From: a virus
Length of the DNA stretch: 33,882 nt
IMG/VR virus record: IMGVR_UViG_3300044636_000167
Location: 1 to 33,882 of that record
Reading direction: 5' to 3' (one strand)
Shown here piece after piece: positions 13,303 through 20,016 of this stretch. Numbering within the stretch: position 1 is the stretch's first letter; each line of letters starts with the position of its first letter. Both the position numbers and the translations under genes were made by a program. The notes beneath the pieces were generated by a model, which was given only the letters and a program-made list of their open reading frames with translations, did not search any database and was not told the origin of the DNA.

Positions 13303-13917
13303 ATGAGAGATTCCTGCATTTTTTACCGTAGTTTTTATGAATCAATAAATGAACTACCAGACACAAATAAATTAGAAATTTACAATGCTATTTTTAGCTA
13401 TTCTTTAAACTTTATTGAGCCCGAATTAACAGGTTTAAGTAAATCTATATTTACATTAATAAAACCACAACTTGACGCTAATATCAAGCGTTTCAATAAT
13501 GGTAATGCACCAAAAGATAAGCAAGTAAAAAGCAAAACCGAAGCAAAACCGAAGCAAAACCGAAGCAAAAGTGAAGCTAATAACAATGTAAATGTAAATG
13601 ATAATGATAATGTAAATAATAATAAAAAGGAAAATAACAATATAGGGGAATCCCCTAAAACCCCTTTAGAGTTAAAATTTATTGAATTTGTTAATTATCG
13701 CAAAGCGTTAAAAAAACCAATTAGAAATGAAAGTATGGAATCTTTTAAAAAACAACTTTGGACTTTAAGCGGACAAAATGAACAAACAGCTATTGAAATT
13801 TTAGAACAATCAATAGCTAATGGTTATCAAGGTGTATTTGAATTAAAAAATAATAATAGTAATAATGGAAAACCAAAATCAATCTTTGAGCAACTTACAA
13901 AAAGTTACAATAAATAG
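13303..13917 (+). CDS. putative replication initiator (DUF6291-like N-terminus)
   Basis: 204 residues. The N-terminal 65 residues (FYRSFYESINELPDTNKLEI, YNAIFSYSLNF) match the DUF6291 type found at the front of Bacteroidota phage replication modules. Residues 72-115 are low-complexity Lys/Asn/Ser sequence. The C-terminal 80 residues (FIEFVNYRKALKKPIRNESM, LWTLSGQNEQTAIEILEQSI, NGYQGVFE) resemble the helical ends of replication-protein-like factors. The linker region coincides with 11-bp DNA repeats and an AT tract, described separately as an origin candidate, as in phage lambda gene O. It overlaps the next gene by 53 bases. Initiator function is inferred. Confidence 0.55.
   Translation: MRDSCIFYRSFYESINELPDTNKLEIYNAIFSYSLNFIEPELTGLSKSIFTLIKPQLDANIKRFNNGNAPKDKQVKSKTEAKPKQNRSKSEANNNVNVNDNDNVNNNKKENNNIGESPKTPLELKFIEFVNYRKALKKPIRNESMESFKKQLWTLSGQNEQTAIEILEQSIANGYQGVFELKNNNSNNGKPKSIFEQLTKSYNK
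13531..13657. other. candidate replication origin: iterons, AT tract, palindrome
   Basis: Three perfect tandem copies of AGCAAAACCGA (13531-13563) and a fourth degenerate copy, AGCAAAAGTGA (13564-13574), are followed by about 65 bases that are almost pure A/T and then a 15-bp palindrome TAGGGGA-A-TCCCCTA (13643-13657). The 11-base period is not a multiple of three, so the DNA repeats are read in different frames and give no protein repeat; selection is therefore on DNA. The order matches the lambda origin inside gene O. Confidence 0.55.
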
Positions 13918-14560
13918 TTTAACTGAAATAGTTAAGTTATCAAGGGAACTGCCAACGGTGAGAAATTCAGACCCTAATGAAGTTAACAAAGCTATTTTAG
14001 GATTAGTTATAGAAGTATTTGCATTTTATAATGAAAGTCCAAATAATATTCAGTTACCTTTAATTTTACAGCAGACTAAAGAAAACGTTTTAGGATTAAC
14101 TTTAGCAGATATTGATATTTTTAAAAAACATTGTTTAAATGGTAATTATACTTTAAAATTTAGACTAACACCAAATATTTTTATAGATTGGTTAAAAGAA
14201 TATCAATTTGAAAGAATGGAAGCATTTGAAAATTTAAATTTTAAAGCAAAGATTGAAATAGAAAAACAACCGGTAAGCGTTAAAACAACTGAAATGCTAA
14301 AAGAAATAAGCGATAAGGTAAAACCACAACCGATATTTTCAACCGATAAACCAACTGAATCAGAAAGGGATAAATTTATTAAACAACAATGGGCATATTT
14401 TAAGTTTAAGTTTAATGAAGTTTGGAAAGGTCAAGGAATGACAGAAACCACCGAATTAAATCCAAGAGAATATGTTACATTTGGAAGTAAGATGTATTTT
14501 CAAAATGATTATATAAAATTAATGGTTGAAAAAGATTTGGCTAATTACGATAAAAAATGA
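13865..14560 (+). CDS. conserved replication-module protein, function unknown
   Basis: 231 residues from an ATG inside the 3' end of the putative initiator gene. Helical N-terminus (KVTINSLTEIVKLSRELPTV), a middle with LTLADIDIFKKHC and FRLTPNIFIDWLKEYQFERM, and a charged linker near residues 135-165 before WAYFKFKFNEVWKG. Such proteins often follow DUF6291 genes in Bacteroidota phages and may help load a helicase or primase, but no ATPase or nuclease motif is present. It is coupled to NinG by ATGA. Confidence 0.5.
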   Translation: MENQNQSLSNLQKVTINSLTEIVKLSRELPTVRNSDPNEVNKAILGLVIEVFAFYNESPNNIQLPLILQQTKENVLGLTLADIDIFKKHCLNGNYTLKFRLTPNIFIDWLKEYQFERMEAFENLNFKAKIEIEKQPVSVKTTEMLKEISDKVKPQPIFSTDKPTESERDKFIKQQWAYFKFKFNEVWKGQGMTETTELNPREYVTFGSKMYFQNDYIKLMVEKDLANYDKK

Positions 14561-15171
14561 AACCAAAATCCTGTAGGCAATGCAAATCTAAATTCATTCC
14601 AGATAGACCCTTGCAAATGGTTTGTTCGTTTATGTGTAGTGTAGAATACACTAAAGCTAATCAGGCGAAAAAAGCAAAAAAGGATTGGGTTAAAGAAAAG
14701 GCAGAACGGAAGGAAAAAATTACCACGTTAAGCGAATGGAAAGGATTACTACAAGAGGTTATTAACGGCATAGTAAGATTGATTGATAAAGATATGGGTT
14801 GCATTGCCACAGGTGCAAAAGTAGGCAAGATGAATGCCGGGCATTACATAAGTCGTGGAAGCAACGATACAATTAGATTTAATCTTCACAATATCCATCT
14901 CCAGTCAGAGCATAGTAATTCCTTTAATTCAGGCGATACAATACGATATCAGGATGGAGTAGTAAGAATGTATGGCAAAGATTATTTAGAGTTATTAAAT
15001 AGCCTTAAATCAACTAAACCAATAAACTTAACTATTGAAACCATAAAGGATAAAATAATTATTGCAAAGTTGATTAGAAAGGAATTAATAGAATTAGATA
15101 ACAATTATACACCCGAAGAAAGGGTTCAGTTAAGACACGATTTAAATCAAAGAATAGGAATATATTTATGA
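14557..15171 (+). CDS. ninG: NinG / Rap recombination nuclease
   Basis: 204 residues. An N-terminal zinc-binding module has Cys6-x2-Cys9 and Cys23-x3-Cys27 (CRQC, CSFMC). A Lys-rich helix follows, then the NinG core: GCIATG, MNAGHYISRG (His96), RFNLHNIHLQSEHSNSFNSG with further histidines. This is the lambda NinG (Rap) family, which cleaves branched recombination intermediates in an HNH-like manner. It sits between replication and recombination genes, overlapping both neighbours by four bases (ATGA). Family call is strong. Confidence 0.85.
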   Translation: MKPKSCRQCKSKFIPDRPLQMVCSFMCSVEYTKANQAKKAKKDWVKEKAERKEKITTLSEWKGLLQEVINGIVRLIDKDMGCIATGAKVGKMNAGHYISRGSNDTIRFNLHNIHLQSEHSNSFNSGDTIRYQDGVVRMYGKDYLELLNSLKSTKPINLTIETIKDKIIIAKLIRKELIELDNNYTPEERVQLRHDLNQRIGIYL

Positions 15172-15941
15172 AAAAATACATATCATTTAGCGGTGGAGTT
15201 GAAAGTTCAACAATGGCAATACTTTATGGCAAGGGTGCTAAATTAATATGGGTAGATACAGGAGCAGAACATAAAGAACTTTATGACAGATTAGATATGT
15301 TTGAAAAATACATATTAGAACTACATAAAGGAGATTGTGAATTAATCCGTTTAAAAGGTTCTTATTCTACTAAAGGTGTAAAAGTAGATAGTTTGATTGA
15401 TGCGATAAGAATAGGACAATTTATGCCATCAGGACAAAAAAGATTTTGCACATCAGCATTTAAAATTAAACCTATTGATAATTATTTAAAGTCACTTGGC
15501 GAAGTAGAACTTATGATAGGTTTTAATTTGGATGAAGAAGGTAGGACAGGAAACCTTGAAAAAATATCAAGTATTAATTACACATATCCTTTAATTAATG
15601 ATGGCTACACAAGAAAAGACTGTGAAGCTATTTTAGAATTTCACGGAATGCACCCATCTTTTCCTGTTTATATGAATAGAGGAGGCTGTAAGATGTGTTT
15701 TTATAAGTCACAAAAAGAATACAAAGCAATGTATTATTTAGATAGGGATACTTTTAATGAAATTAAAGAATTAGAAAATAATATTCAAGATAAAAGAACT
15801 AAGCATTTTTCAATTATGGAATCAGGCAAATCAATGAATCAATTAGAACAAGAGTGCAAAGAAGAAATACCATTTGATTTTACCGAAATTTATAAAGATA
15901 GGGAGAGCAATCGTTCTTGTGGAGCATTTTGTAGAAGATAA
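15168..15941 (+). CDS. phosphoadenosine phosphosulfate reductase-like PP-loop protein
   Basis: 257 residues. The PP-loop SGGVESS is at residues 8-14, followed by IWVDTGAEH. Five cysteines are placed like an iron-sulfur or thiol site: Cys94 (RFCT), Cys174 and Cys177 (GGCKMC), Cys251 and Cys255 (SCGAFC). The family includes PAPS reductase, sulfurtransferases and the DNA phosphorothioation protein DndC. In phages, such genes are common but their substrate is usually unknown; a nucleic-acid sulfur modification is possible. No other dnd genes are nearby, so classical phosphorothioation is not supported. It overlaps NinG by four bases. Confidence 0.75.
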   Translation: MKKYISFSGGVESSTMAILYGKGAKLIWVDTGAEHKELYDRLDMFEKYILELHKGDCELIRLKGSYSTKGVKVDSLIDAIRIGQFMPSGQKRFCTSAFKIKPIDNYLKSLGEVELMIGFNLDEEGRTGNLEKISSINYTYPLINDGYTRKDCEAILEFHGMHPSFPVYMNRGGCKMCFYKSQKEYKAMYYLDRDTFNEIKELENNIQDKRTKHFSIMESGKSMNQLEQECKEEIPFDFTEIYKDRESNRSCGAFCRR

Positions 15942-15942
15942 T

Positions 15943-16098
15943 ATGACATACAAGGGATTTAAAATAGAACTAAACGAGTATTACAACTGGCGATACCCAA
16001 ATACAAAATATTTATATTATAGTATTAATGATTGTGATAGACCTGTATTATGGGCTGCAACAATAGATGAATGCAAGAAAGAAATAGACCTTATTTAG
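15943..16098 (+). CDS. small hypothetical protein
   Basis: 51 residues from ATG 15943 (MTYKGFKIELNEYYNWRYPN at the start), ending WAATIDECKKEIDLI. It looks like a short beta-meander with a terminal helix, a layout common in small phage proteins of unknown role. Its TAG stop is part of operator B. Confidence 0.5.
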   Translation: MTYKGFKIELNEYYNWRYPNTKYLYYSINDCDRPVLWAATIDECKKEIDLI

Positions 16099-16111
16099 AT
16101 TGTTTCTAAAT
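16093..16111. promoter_or_regulatory. operator palindrome B (ATTTAGA-N5-TCTAAAT)
   Basis: Same arms and spacer length as operator A; with its flanks (16088-16114) it matches 11853-11879 at 25 of 27 positions. It contains the preceding gene's stop codon and lies 35 bases before the TATTTTG box. Confidence 0.6.
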
Positions 16112-16146
16112 TAGCAAACCCGATAAATATATGAAATGAATGAACG

Positions 16147-16153
16147 TATTTTG
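16147..16153 (+). promoter_or_regulatory. -7 box TATTTTG of promoter B
   Basis: Part of AACGTATTTTG, identical to promoter A, followed by ACAATTAAAC as in promoter A. No TTG is seen at -33, so it may depend on a factor bound at operator B. Confidence 0.4.
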
Positions 16154-16177
16154 CCCTACAATTAAACGATAAAAAAA

Positions 16178-16465
16178 ATGAAAATTACAGTTAAAGAAAC
16201 AATCGCAACGGAAATTGAAGTTACATTTCCAAGTTTTTACAAAACAAATTACAATTATTCCAAACAAACTTACTATGCTTTTTTTAGCGAGAAATTGGGA
16301 TTATGTATTACTGAAGGTTTTACTTATCAAACTACACCAGAATCATCAATGATTGTATTTAAAGAATTGGTACTTTGCGACAAATCAGAAGTAGAGCAAG
16401 TATTCAAAGCTAATCAAAAGTTTTTTGAAACCACTATGAAAGGAATTGAAGTTTTAGAATTATGA
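16178..16465 (+). CDS. hypothetical protein under operator B
   Basis: 95 residues, MKITVKETIATEIEVTFPSF at the start. Mostly beta strands with aromatic residues (YKTNYNYSKQTYYAFFSEKL), then a helical end (SEVEQVFKANQKFFETTMKG). Soluble; no motif recognised. First gene of a unit that leads into the ERF and exonuclease genes; coupled to the next by ATGA. Confidence 0.5.
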   Translation: MKITVKETIATEIEVTFPSFYKTNYNYSKQTYYAFFSEKLGLCITEGFTYQTTPESSMIVFKELVLCDKSEVEQVFKANQKFFETTMKGIEVLEL

Positions 16466-16731
16466 AGTTTCCATTAATCAACGAATATCAAGTAATATTT
16501 CTTAAAGGATATGAGTTTCCTATTCCCGATGTAACAGAGCTAAAAATAAGCATGGCAAAAGTATATGAGTGGATAGAAGCAACTGGAAGCAACGAACTAC
16601 TATGTTCTGAAGGCGAAATTATCGACTTGAATCCACAAGAGTTTATTTATTCAGATTTATTTATTAACTCAACTGAAAAACAACACCAACTAATTCACTA
16701 CGTAATTAAAGACATACAATGGAAAAGCTAA
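16462..16731 (+). CDS. hypothetical acidic protein
   Basis: 89 residues (MKFPLINEYQVIFLKGYEFP at the start). Acidic, soluble, no recognised domain. It overlaps its upstream neighbour by four bases and its downstream neighbour by 13, so it belongs to the recombination operon. Confidence 0.5.
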   Translation: MKFPLINEYQVIFLKGYEFPIPDVTELKISMAKVYEWIEATGSNELLCSEGEIIDLNPQEFIYSDLFINSTEKQHQLIHYVIKDIQWKS

Positions 16732-16826
16732 TTAACAACTGGGTGCAAAGCATATTTCGTAAAATTGAAAAACGAAAGTTAAAAAAAAGAATTAAACAAA
16801 TTTCAAAACCAATTAAATTTATATGA
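16719..16826 (+). CDS. 35-residue strongly basic peptide
   Basis: MEKLINNWVQSIFRKIEKRK continues as LKKRIKQISKPIKFI. It begins inside the previous gene and its TGA overlaps the ERF gene's ATG (ATGA), which supports translation. The amphipathic, Lys/Arg-rich helix could bind nucleic acid. No family recognised. Confidence 0.4.
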   Translation: MEKLINNWVQSIFRKIEKRKLKKRIKQISKPIKFI

Positions 16827-17380
16827 AAGAAATATCAAAAGCAATATTAGCGGCACAAATGGAAATGGGTAACGCTACAAAAGGAAGTTCAAATCCTTTC
16901 TTTAAGTCAAAATATGCGGATTTAAACGCAATTAGAGAGGCTTGTATTCCTGCACTACATAAACACGGAATAAGTTGTTTACAGCCAACCGTACACATAG
17001 ACGGCAAGAACTTTATTAAAACTATTCTCCTGCACGAATCAGGCGAAACGTTTGAAGGCTTAACAGAAATAATCTACTCAAAGATTAACGATGCACAGGC
17101 GCAAGGAAGTGGAATTACTTATGCAAGGAGATACGGATTACAAAGCCTTTTAAATATCGGTGCAGATGATGATGATGGCAATAAGGCAAGTGTTCCACAA
17201 AGAAAAACAGTTGAAGCACAATCCGACATTTACGAATATTCAGAATGGGCAAGTGAAATAGGCAAGGTTAAAACTATTGATGAACTTATGGCACTTTACA
17301 ACGGTAACAAAGCCACAATAGATGCAAACACAACCATCAAGGCAATGCTAACTAAGAAAAAAGTAGAACTAAGCAAATGA
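16823..17380 (+). CDS. erf: ERF-family single-strand annealing protein
   Basis: 185 residues. The ERF core is clear: NPFFKSKYADLNAIREACIP, LHKHGISCLQP, LLHESGETFEG, and QAQGSGITYARRYGLQSLLN ending IGADDDDGN. ERF proteins coat single strands and anneal complementary DNA in phage recombination. Residues after 130 form a separate, less conserved helical tail. The gene is coupled through ATGA to the exonuclease that would supply its single-stranded substrate, a classical two-component pair. Confidence 0.9.
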   Translation: MKEISKAILAAQMEMGNATKGSSNPFFKSKYADLNAIREACIPALHKHGISCLQPTVHIDGKNFIKTILLHESGETFEGLTEIIYSKINDAQAQGSGITYARRYGLQSLLNIGADDDDGNKASVPQRKTVEAQSDIYEYSEWASEIGKVKTIDELMALYNGNKATIDANTTIKAMLTKKKVELSK

Positions 17381-18099
17381 ACTCTAAAATAAGTGCATCA
17401 GGAATAGGCGAACTATTAACAGGAGGTAAGACAGCAGAATCTTATCTCCTTCGCAAAACAATGGAATCATTAGGCATATCAGATAACTTAGATACCAAGC
17501 CAATGCAGCACGGAACAATTAACCAGTACGAAGCATACGAGTTAATTGTAAGCGAAATGGACAACTGCAAGTGGCACGACATCTACACACCCATTAATGA
17601 TTGGTGTGGTGCATCTGCTGACTGCATAGGAGATATTGGAGTTTATGATGTAAAATGTCCTTACTACGTGGATACATACTTGGAACAATGTCAAAGACTA
17701 CCAAAGAAATATTACTTTCAAAATCAGATGCAAATGATTGCTGAAGGCAAAGATTGGGGAGGCGTTATTCTTTATCTTACAAGTCCTGAAATAGATATGT
17801 ATGGCAATAAGATAGAATATCCTTATCCATTAGAAGACAGATACTTTATTCATCCAACGACAAAGGATGAAGAAGCACAGGAACGTATTTTACAAGAAGC
17901 CGAAAAAGGTTATTTAACTTTGGTAGATTGGTTTGAAATACTGGCAAACGCACCGACTAAAGAACGTGATGAATTTTTTTATGAGCAAATGAAAGGCGGC
18001 AATATTTACCGAAAACTAAAAACTGCCAGTTCAATTGAAAACACGATTAGAAAAGCATTTAGATTAGACGACGAATTTTATTACCAAATTAAATCATGA
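17377..18099 (+). CDS. YqaJ / lambda-type exonuclease (PD-(D/E)XK)
   Basis: 240 residues. Motifs of the lambda-exonuclease/YqaJ superfamily: GASADCIGD (Asp82), VYDVKCP (Asp91-x-Lys93), and YYFQNQMQM with the QxQ pattern near residues 115-119. It should degrade one DNA strand from a double-strand end, producing tails for the ERF protein encoded immediately upstream (ATGA overlap). The second acidic residue is Asp in DVK instead of the more usual Glu. The C-terminus is helical and basic. Confidence 0.85.
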   Translation: MNSKISASGIGELLTGGKTAESYLLRKTMESLGISDNLDTKPMQHGTINQYEAYELIVSEMDNCKWHDIYTPINDWCGASADCIGDIGVYDVKCPYYVDTYLEQCQRLPKKYYFQNQMQMIAEGKDWGGVILYLTSPEIDMYGNKIEYPYPLEDRYFIHPTTKDEEAQERILQEAEKGYLTLVDWFEILANAPTKERDEFFYEQMKGGNIYRKLKTASSIENTIRKAFRLDDEFYYQIKS

Positions 18100-18215
18100 T
18101 AGACTTTGAAGAAATAATAAAACAGGCAGCAGAATTTCACAATATAGAAATTAACGAAGTAACAATTAAAGATTTACAAACTTATTATGAGAATGACAAA
18201 AAAAGAAATGATTAG
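18096..18215 (+). CDS. 39-residue acidic peptide
   Basis: MIDFEEIIKQAAEFHNIEIN begins this frame. The ATG overlaps the exonuclease stop (ATGA) and the end overlaps the next gene by 29 bases, which bridges the only gap between them. Helical, unrecognised. Confidence 0.4.
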   Translation: MIDFEEIIKQAAEFHNIEINEVTIKDLQTYYENDKKRND

Positions 18216-18657
18216 TGATATGATTGCCACGTTTGAAAAGCAATTAGCAGCCTTTACAGGAAGGAAAATAAGATTGTTGGTGGTAGATTACAACAAAGCC
18301 GATGAAAGTCATTTATCACGCCCCGAAATAGAAGATATGATTAAACGAAATATTGAATTAGCTTTTGGCATTCCAAGTTTTCAAATAGCAAACCAAACGA
18401 GGAGAAGACCATATCCTGAAGCAAGGTTCTGTTATTTCTTTATTCATAAGCAATATTTCCCTAAGTACAACCTTTCAGACTTAGCATTGCAGTTAGGTTT
18501 CAAGACTAACAAAGGAATGGGTGACCATACCAGTGCGATTTATGGAATAGGCAAACATAAAGACTTGTATGAAGTTGATGACATTTACAAAGTAGCTGTA
18601 AACCGTGCATTTTATTATATTGAAAAAGCCTTGACTGAAAAAGTAGAAGCTATTTAG
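18187..18657 (+). CDS. DnaA domain-IV-like DNA-binding protein
   Basis: 156 residues. The second half has ARFCYFFIHKQYFPKYNLSD, LALQLGFKTNKG and DHTSAIYGIGKHKDL. This is the helix-turn-helix layout of the C-terminal domain of DnaA, in which a conserved DHxxxxxG stretch contacts DNA boxes. There is no AAA+ ATPase part. The N-terminal 70 residues are helical and unrecognised. It could mark the phage origin, recruit host replication proteins, or regulate transcription. Its stop codon lies inside operator C. Confidence 0.6.
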   Translation: MRMTKKEMISDMIATFEKQLAAFTGRKIRLLVVDYNKADESHLSRPEIEDMIKRNIELAFGIPSFQIANQTRRRPYPEARFCYFFIHKQYFPKYNLSDLALQLGFKTNKGMGDHTSAIYGIGKHKDLYEVDDIYKVAVNRAFYYIEKALTEKVEAI

Positions 18658-18670
18658 ATTAATTACAAAT
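18652..18670. promoter_or_regulatory. operator C (diverged copy)
   Basis: ATTTAGATTAATTACAAAT: the left arm and spacer equal operator A; the right arm has two changes. It lies 35 bases before TATTTG (18706-18711), the same spacing as in the other two copies, directly upstream of the XRE regulator gene. Confidence 0.45.
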
Positions 18671-18715
18671 TAGAAAAAGTGATAATCGTATTATATAAAA
18701 ATAGATATTTGAAAG

Positions 18716-18919
18716 ATGTTTAACAGAAAACAATTTAGCGAAGACTTATTTATGTTTAGAAACTCAAAAGGACTAAGCAGAGCAACGGCAGCAAAAGAAA
18801 TAGGGATAAACAAATCAACGGTTCAAACCCTTGAGGAAAATGTCCACGAACCAAGAATAAGTATATATTATCTTTGTGTCAAATGGATGGAAAAACAAAC
18901 AGACTTTTATTTTAATTAA
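18716..18919 (+). CDS. XRE-family helix-turn-helix regulator
   Basis: 67 residues. FRNSKGLSRATAAKEIGINK, STVQTLEENVHEPRI and YLCVKWM form the five-helix HTH of the Cro/C1 family, with no further domain. Its promoter region carries operator C and a TATTTG box four bases before the ATG, so the mRNA is nearly leaderless. A small stand-alone HTH protein preceded by one copy of a three-copy palindrome is a natural candidate for the factor that binds it; this is inference. Confidence 0.75.
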   Translation: MFNRKQFSEDLFMFRNSKGLSRATAAKEIGINKSTVQTLEENVHEPRISIYYLCVKWMEKQTDFYFN

Positions 18920-18922
18920 ACT

Positions 18923-19171
18923 ATGAGCATATTTAACATTTTTAAAACAGAACCGAGCCACAAAAACGCTACTGAAGCAGTAAGATGGCATCTAAACCAT
19001 TATGGTAGTATTAATCAACGTGAATGTTTAGACAAGTACGGGAACTGGAGATTGTCAGGGATTATGTTCAGACTGAAACGTCAAGGCGTAAACTTTGAAA
19101 CCACCGAAAAGAAAGTTATGACCCGGTACAACATCGAAACAGAAGTTACAACTTATCACTTAATAAGATGA
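18923..19171 (+). CDS. winged-helix-like DNA-binding protein
   Basis: 82 residues. ATEAVRWHLNHYGSINQREC, LDKYGNWRLSGIMFRLKRQG and VTTYHLIR give helix-helix-wing spacing of the small HTH proteins often seen in Bacteroidota phages. Starts three bases after the XRE gene and is coupled to the next gene by ATGA. Probably an accessory regulator; target unknown. Confidence 0.6.
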   Translation: MSIFNIFKTEPSHKNATEAVRWHLNHYGSINQRECLDKYGNWRLSGIMFRLKRQGVNFETTEKKVMTRYNIETEVTTYHLIR

Positions 19172-19359
19172 TAGAAGATTATCCAACCTTTTCTGATTTT
19201 TGGAAGCTAACAAACAAAATTGGGCGAAAAGAACTTTTGGGAAAACGATGGTTAAACATTCCCCATTGGAAGCGAGTAGAAATATTTAATAAAGCATTAG
19301 GAGATAGAGTGAAAAAAGACCCCGAATTTTACCTAAATATTGGAAGATGGAAGAAATAG
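19168..19359 (+). CDS. small basic hypothetical protein
   Basis: 63 residues (MIEDYPTFSDFWKLTNKIGR at the start), Trp- and Lys-rich, helical, soluble. Overlaps its upstream neighbour by four bases and the next small gene by 13. Unrecognised. Confidence 0.5.
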   Translation: MIEDYPTFSDFWKLTNKIGRKELLGKRWLNIPHWKRVEIFNKALGDRVKKDPEFYLNIGRWKK

Positions 19360-19505
19360 AAAGCATAAACAACGGAATTAAAGAACTATCAGAGCAGATG
19401 GTAAGTGAAAAGTCAGTAGATAAGCAGATTCTTATATGCAGAACTATTGTAAAACTTCTGAATCATAAACGGGAACTTGAATTTAAGGCAATGAAACATT
19501 TGTAA
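19347..19505 (+). CDS. 52-residue helical protein
   Basis: MEEIESINNGIKELSEQMVS begins this frame; the remainder is amphipathic helix ending FKAMKHL. It overlaps the preceding gene by 13 bases and fills the gap up to the next promoter. Coiled-coil-like, no family recognised. Confidence 0.5.
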   Translation: MEEIESINNGIKELSEQMVSEKSVDKQILICRTIVKLLNHKRELEFKAMKHL

Positions 19506-19522
19506 ACTAAACACTATATTTG
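19499..19522 (+). promoter_or_regulatory. promoter before sigma-like factor
   Basis: TATATTTG at 19515-19522 is a perfect -7 box. A TTTG at 19499-19502 is present but only 12 bases upstream, shorter than usual. The start codon of the next gene is within six bases of the box, so the transcript is practically leaderless. Confidence 0.45.
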
Positions 19523-19527
19523 TATGG

Positions 19528-20016
19528 TTGAACCGAGATTGTATAATACAGCATTTGACTAAAGTATCTTACATTAAAGACACTTGTAGAATTGCAGGAC
19601 ATTTATCAGATGATTTATTTCAGCATATATGGGTTAGGATATTAGAATTTGACCACGTTAAATTAGAGCAGATTTATTTAAAAGGTTATTTGCAGTTCTA
19701 TATTTATCGGATGATAGTAAACGAAGCCCGAAATAAAAACAATCCATTTTTAAAAAACCATAAGCATATAGATTTAGAATTTACTTTTGCTGAAGAATAC
19801 GACAAAGAACAAGATGCACAATTTGAAACCAATTTGATAAAAGTAAAATCAAATTTAGACAAGTTATTTTGGTATGATAAAAAGATATTTGAACTGTATA
19901 TTGAATTTGGAAGCCTTAGAAAAGTATCAGCACAAACAGGAATAAAATATGGTGCAATTTATCAAACAATAAAAAAAGTAAAAAAACAGTTGAATGAGAA
20001 TATTATTAGTAGGTAG
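19528..20016 (+). CDS. sigma-70-like RNA polymerase factor
   Basis: 162 residues from a TTG start. LSDDLFQHIWVRILEFDHVK and LQFYIYRMIVNEARNKNNPF correspond to sigma region 2; IFELYIEFGSLRKVSAQTGI followed by KYGAIYQTIKKVKKQL is a region-4-like helix-turn-helix. It may redirect host RNA polymerase to phage promoters, or act as an ECF-like factor. No in-frame ATG exists before residue 65, so TTG 19528 is chosen; an ATG four bases upstream is in another frame and reads only 12 codons. It overlaps the first glycosyltransferase gene by 23 bases, so the whole glycan cluster would be co-expressed with it. Confidence 0.65.
   Translation: MNRDCIIQHLTKVSYIKDTCRIAGHLSDDLFQHIWVRILEFDHVKLEQIYLKGYLQFYIYRMIVNEARNKNNPFLKNHKHIDLEFTFAEEYDKEQDAQFETNLIKVKSNLDKLFWYDKKIFELYIEFGSLRKVSAQTGIKYGAIYQTIKKVKKQLNENIISR

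Noticed and set aside
13531-13574. CRISPR-like array from short tandem repeats
   Set aside because: The 11-base units are directly adjacent without spacers and there are no cas genes; an iteron cluster explains them better.
13398-13640. Minus-strand frame with leucine/phenylalanine-rich product over the iteron region
   Set aside because: It is the complement of the Lys/Asn-rich repeats and AT tract; the hydrophobic look is a composition artefact.
15168-15941. DNA phosphorothioation system (dnd)
   Set aside because: Only one PP-loop protein is present; DndA, DndB, DndD and DndE partners are absent, so a complete Dnd system is not supported.
18716-18919. CI-type lysogeny repressor
   Set aside because: The protein is a bare HTH without oligomerisation or cleavage domain and no integrase is nearby, so lysogeny cannot be claimed.
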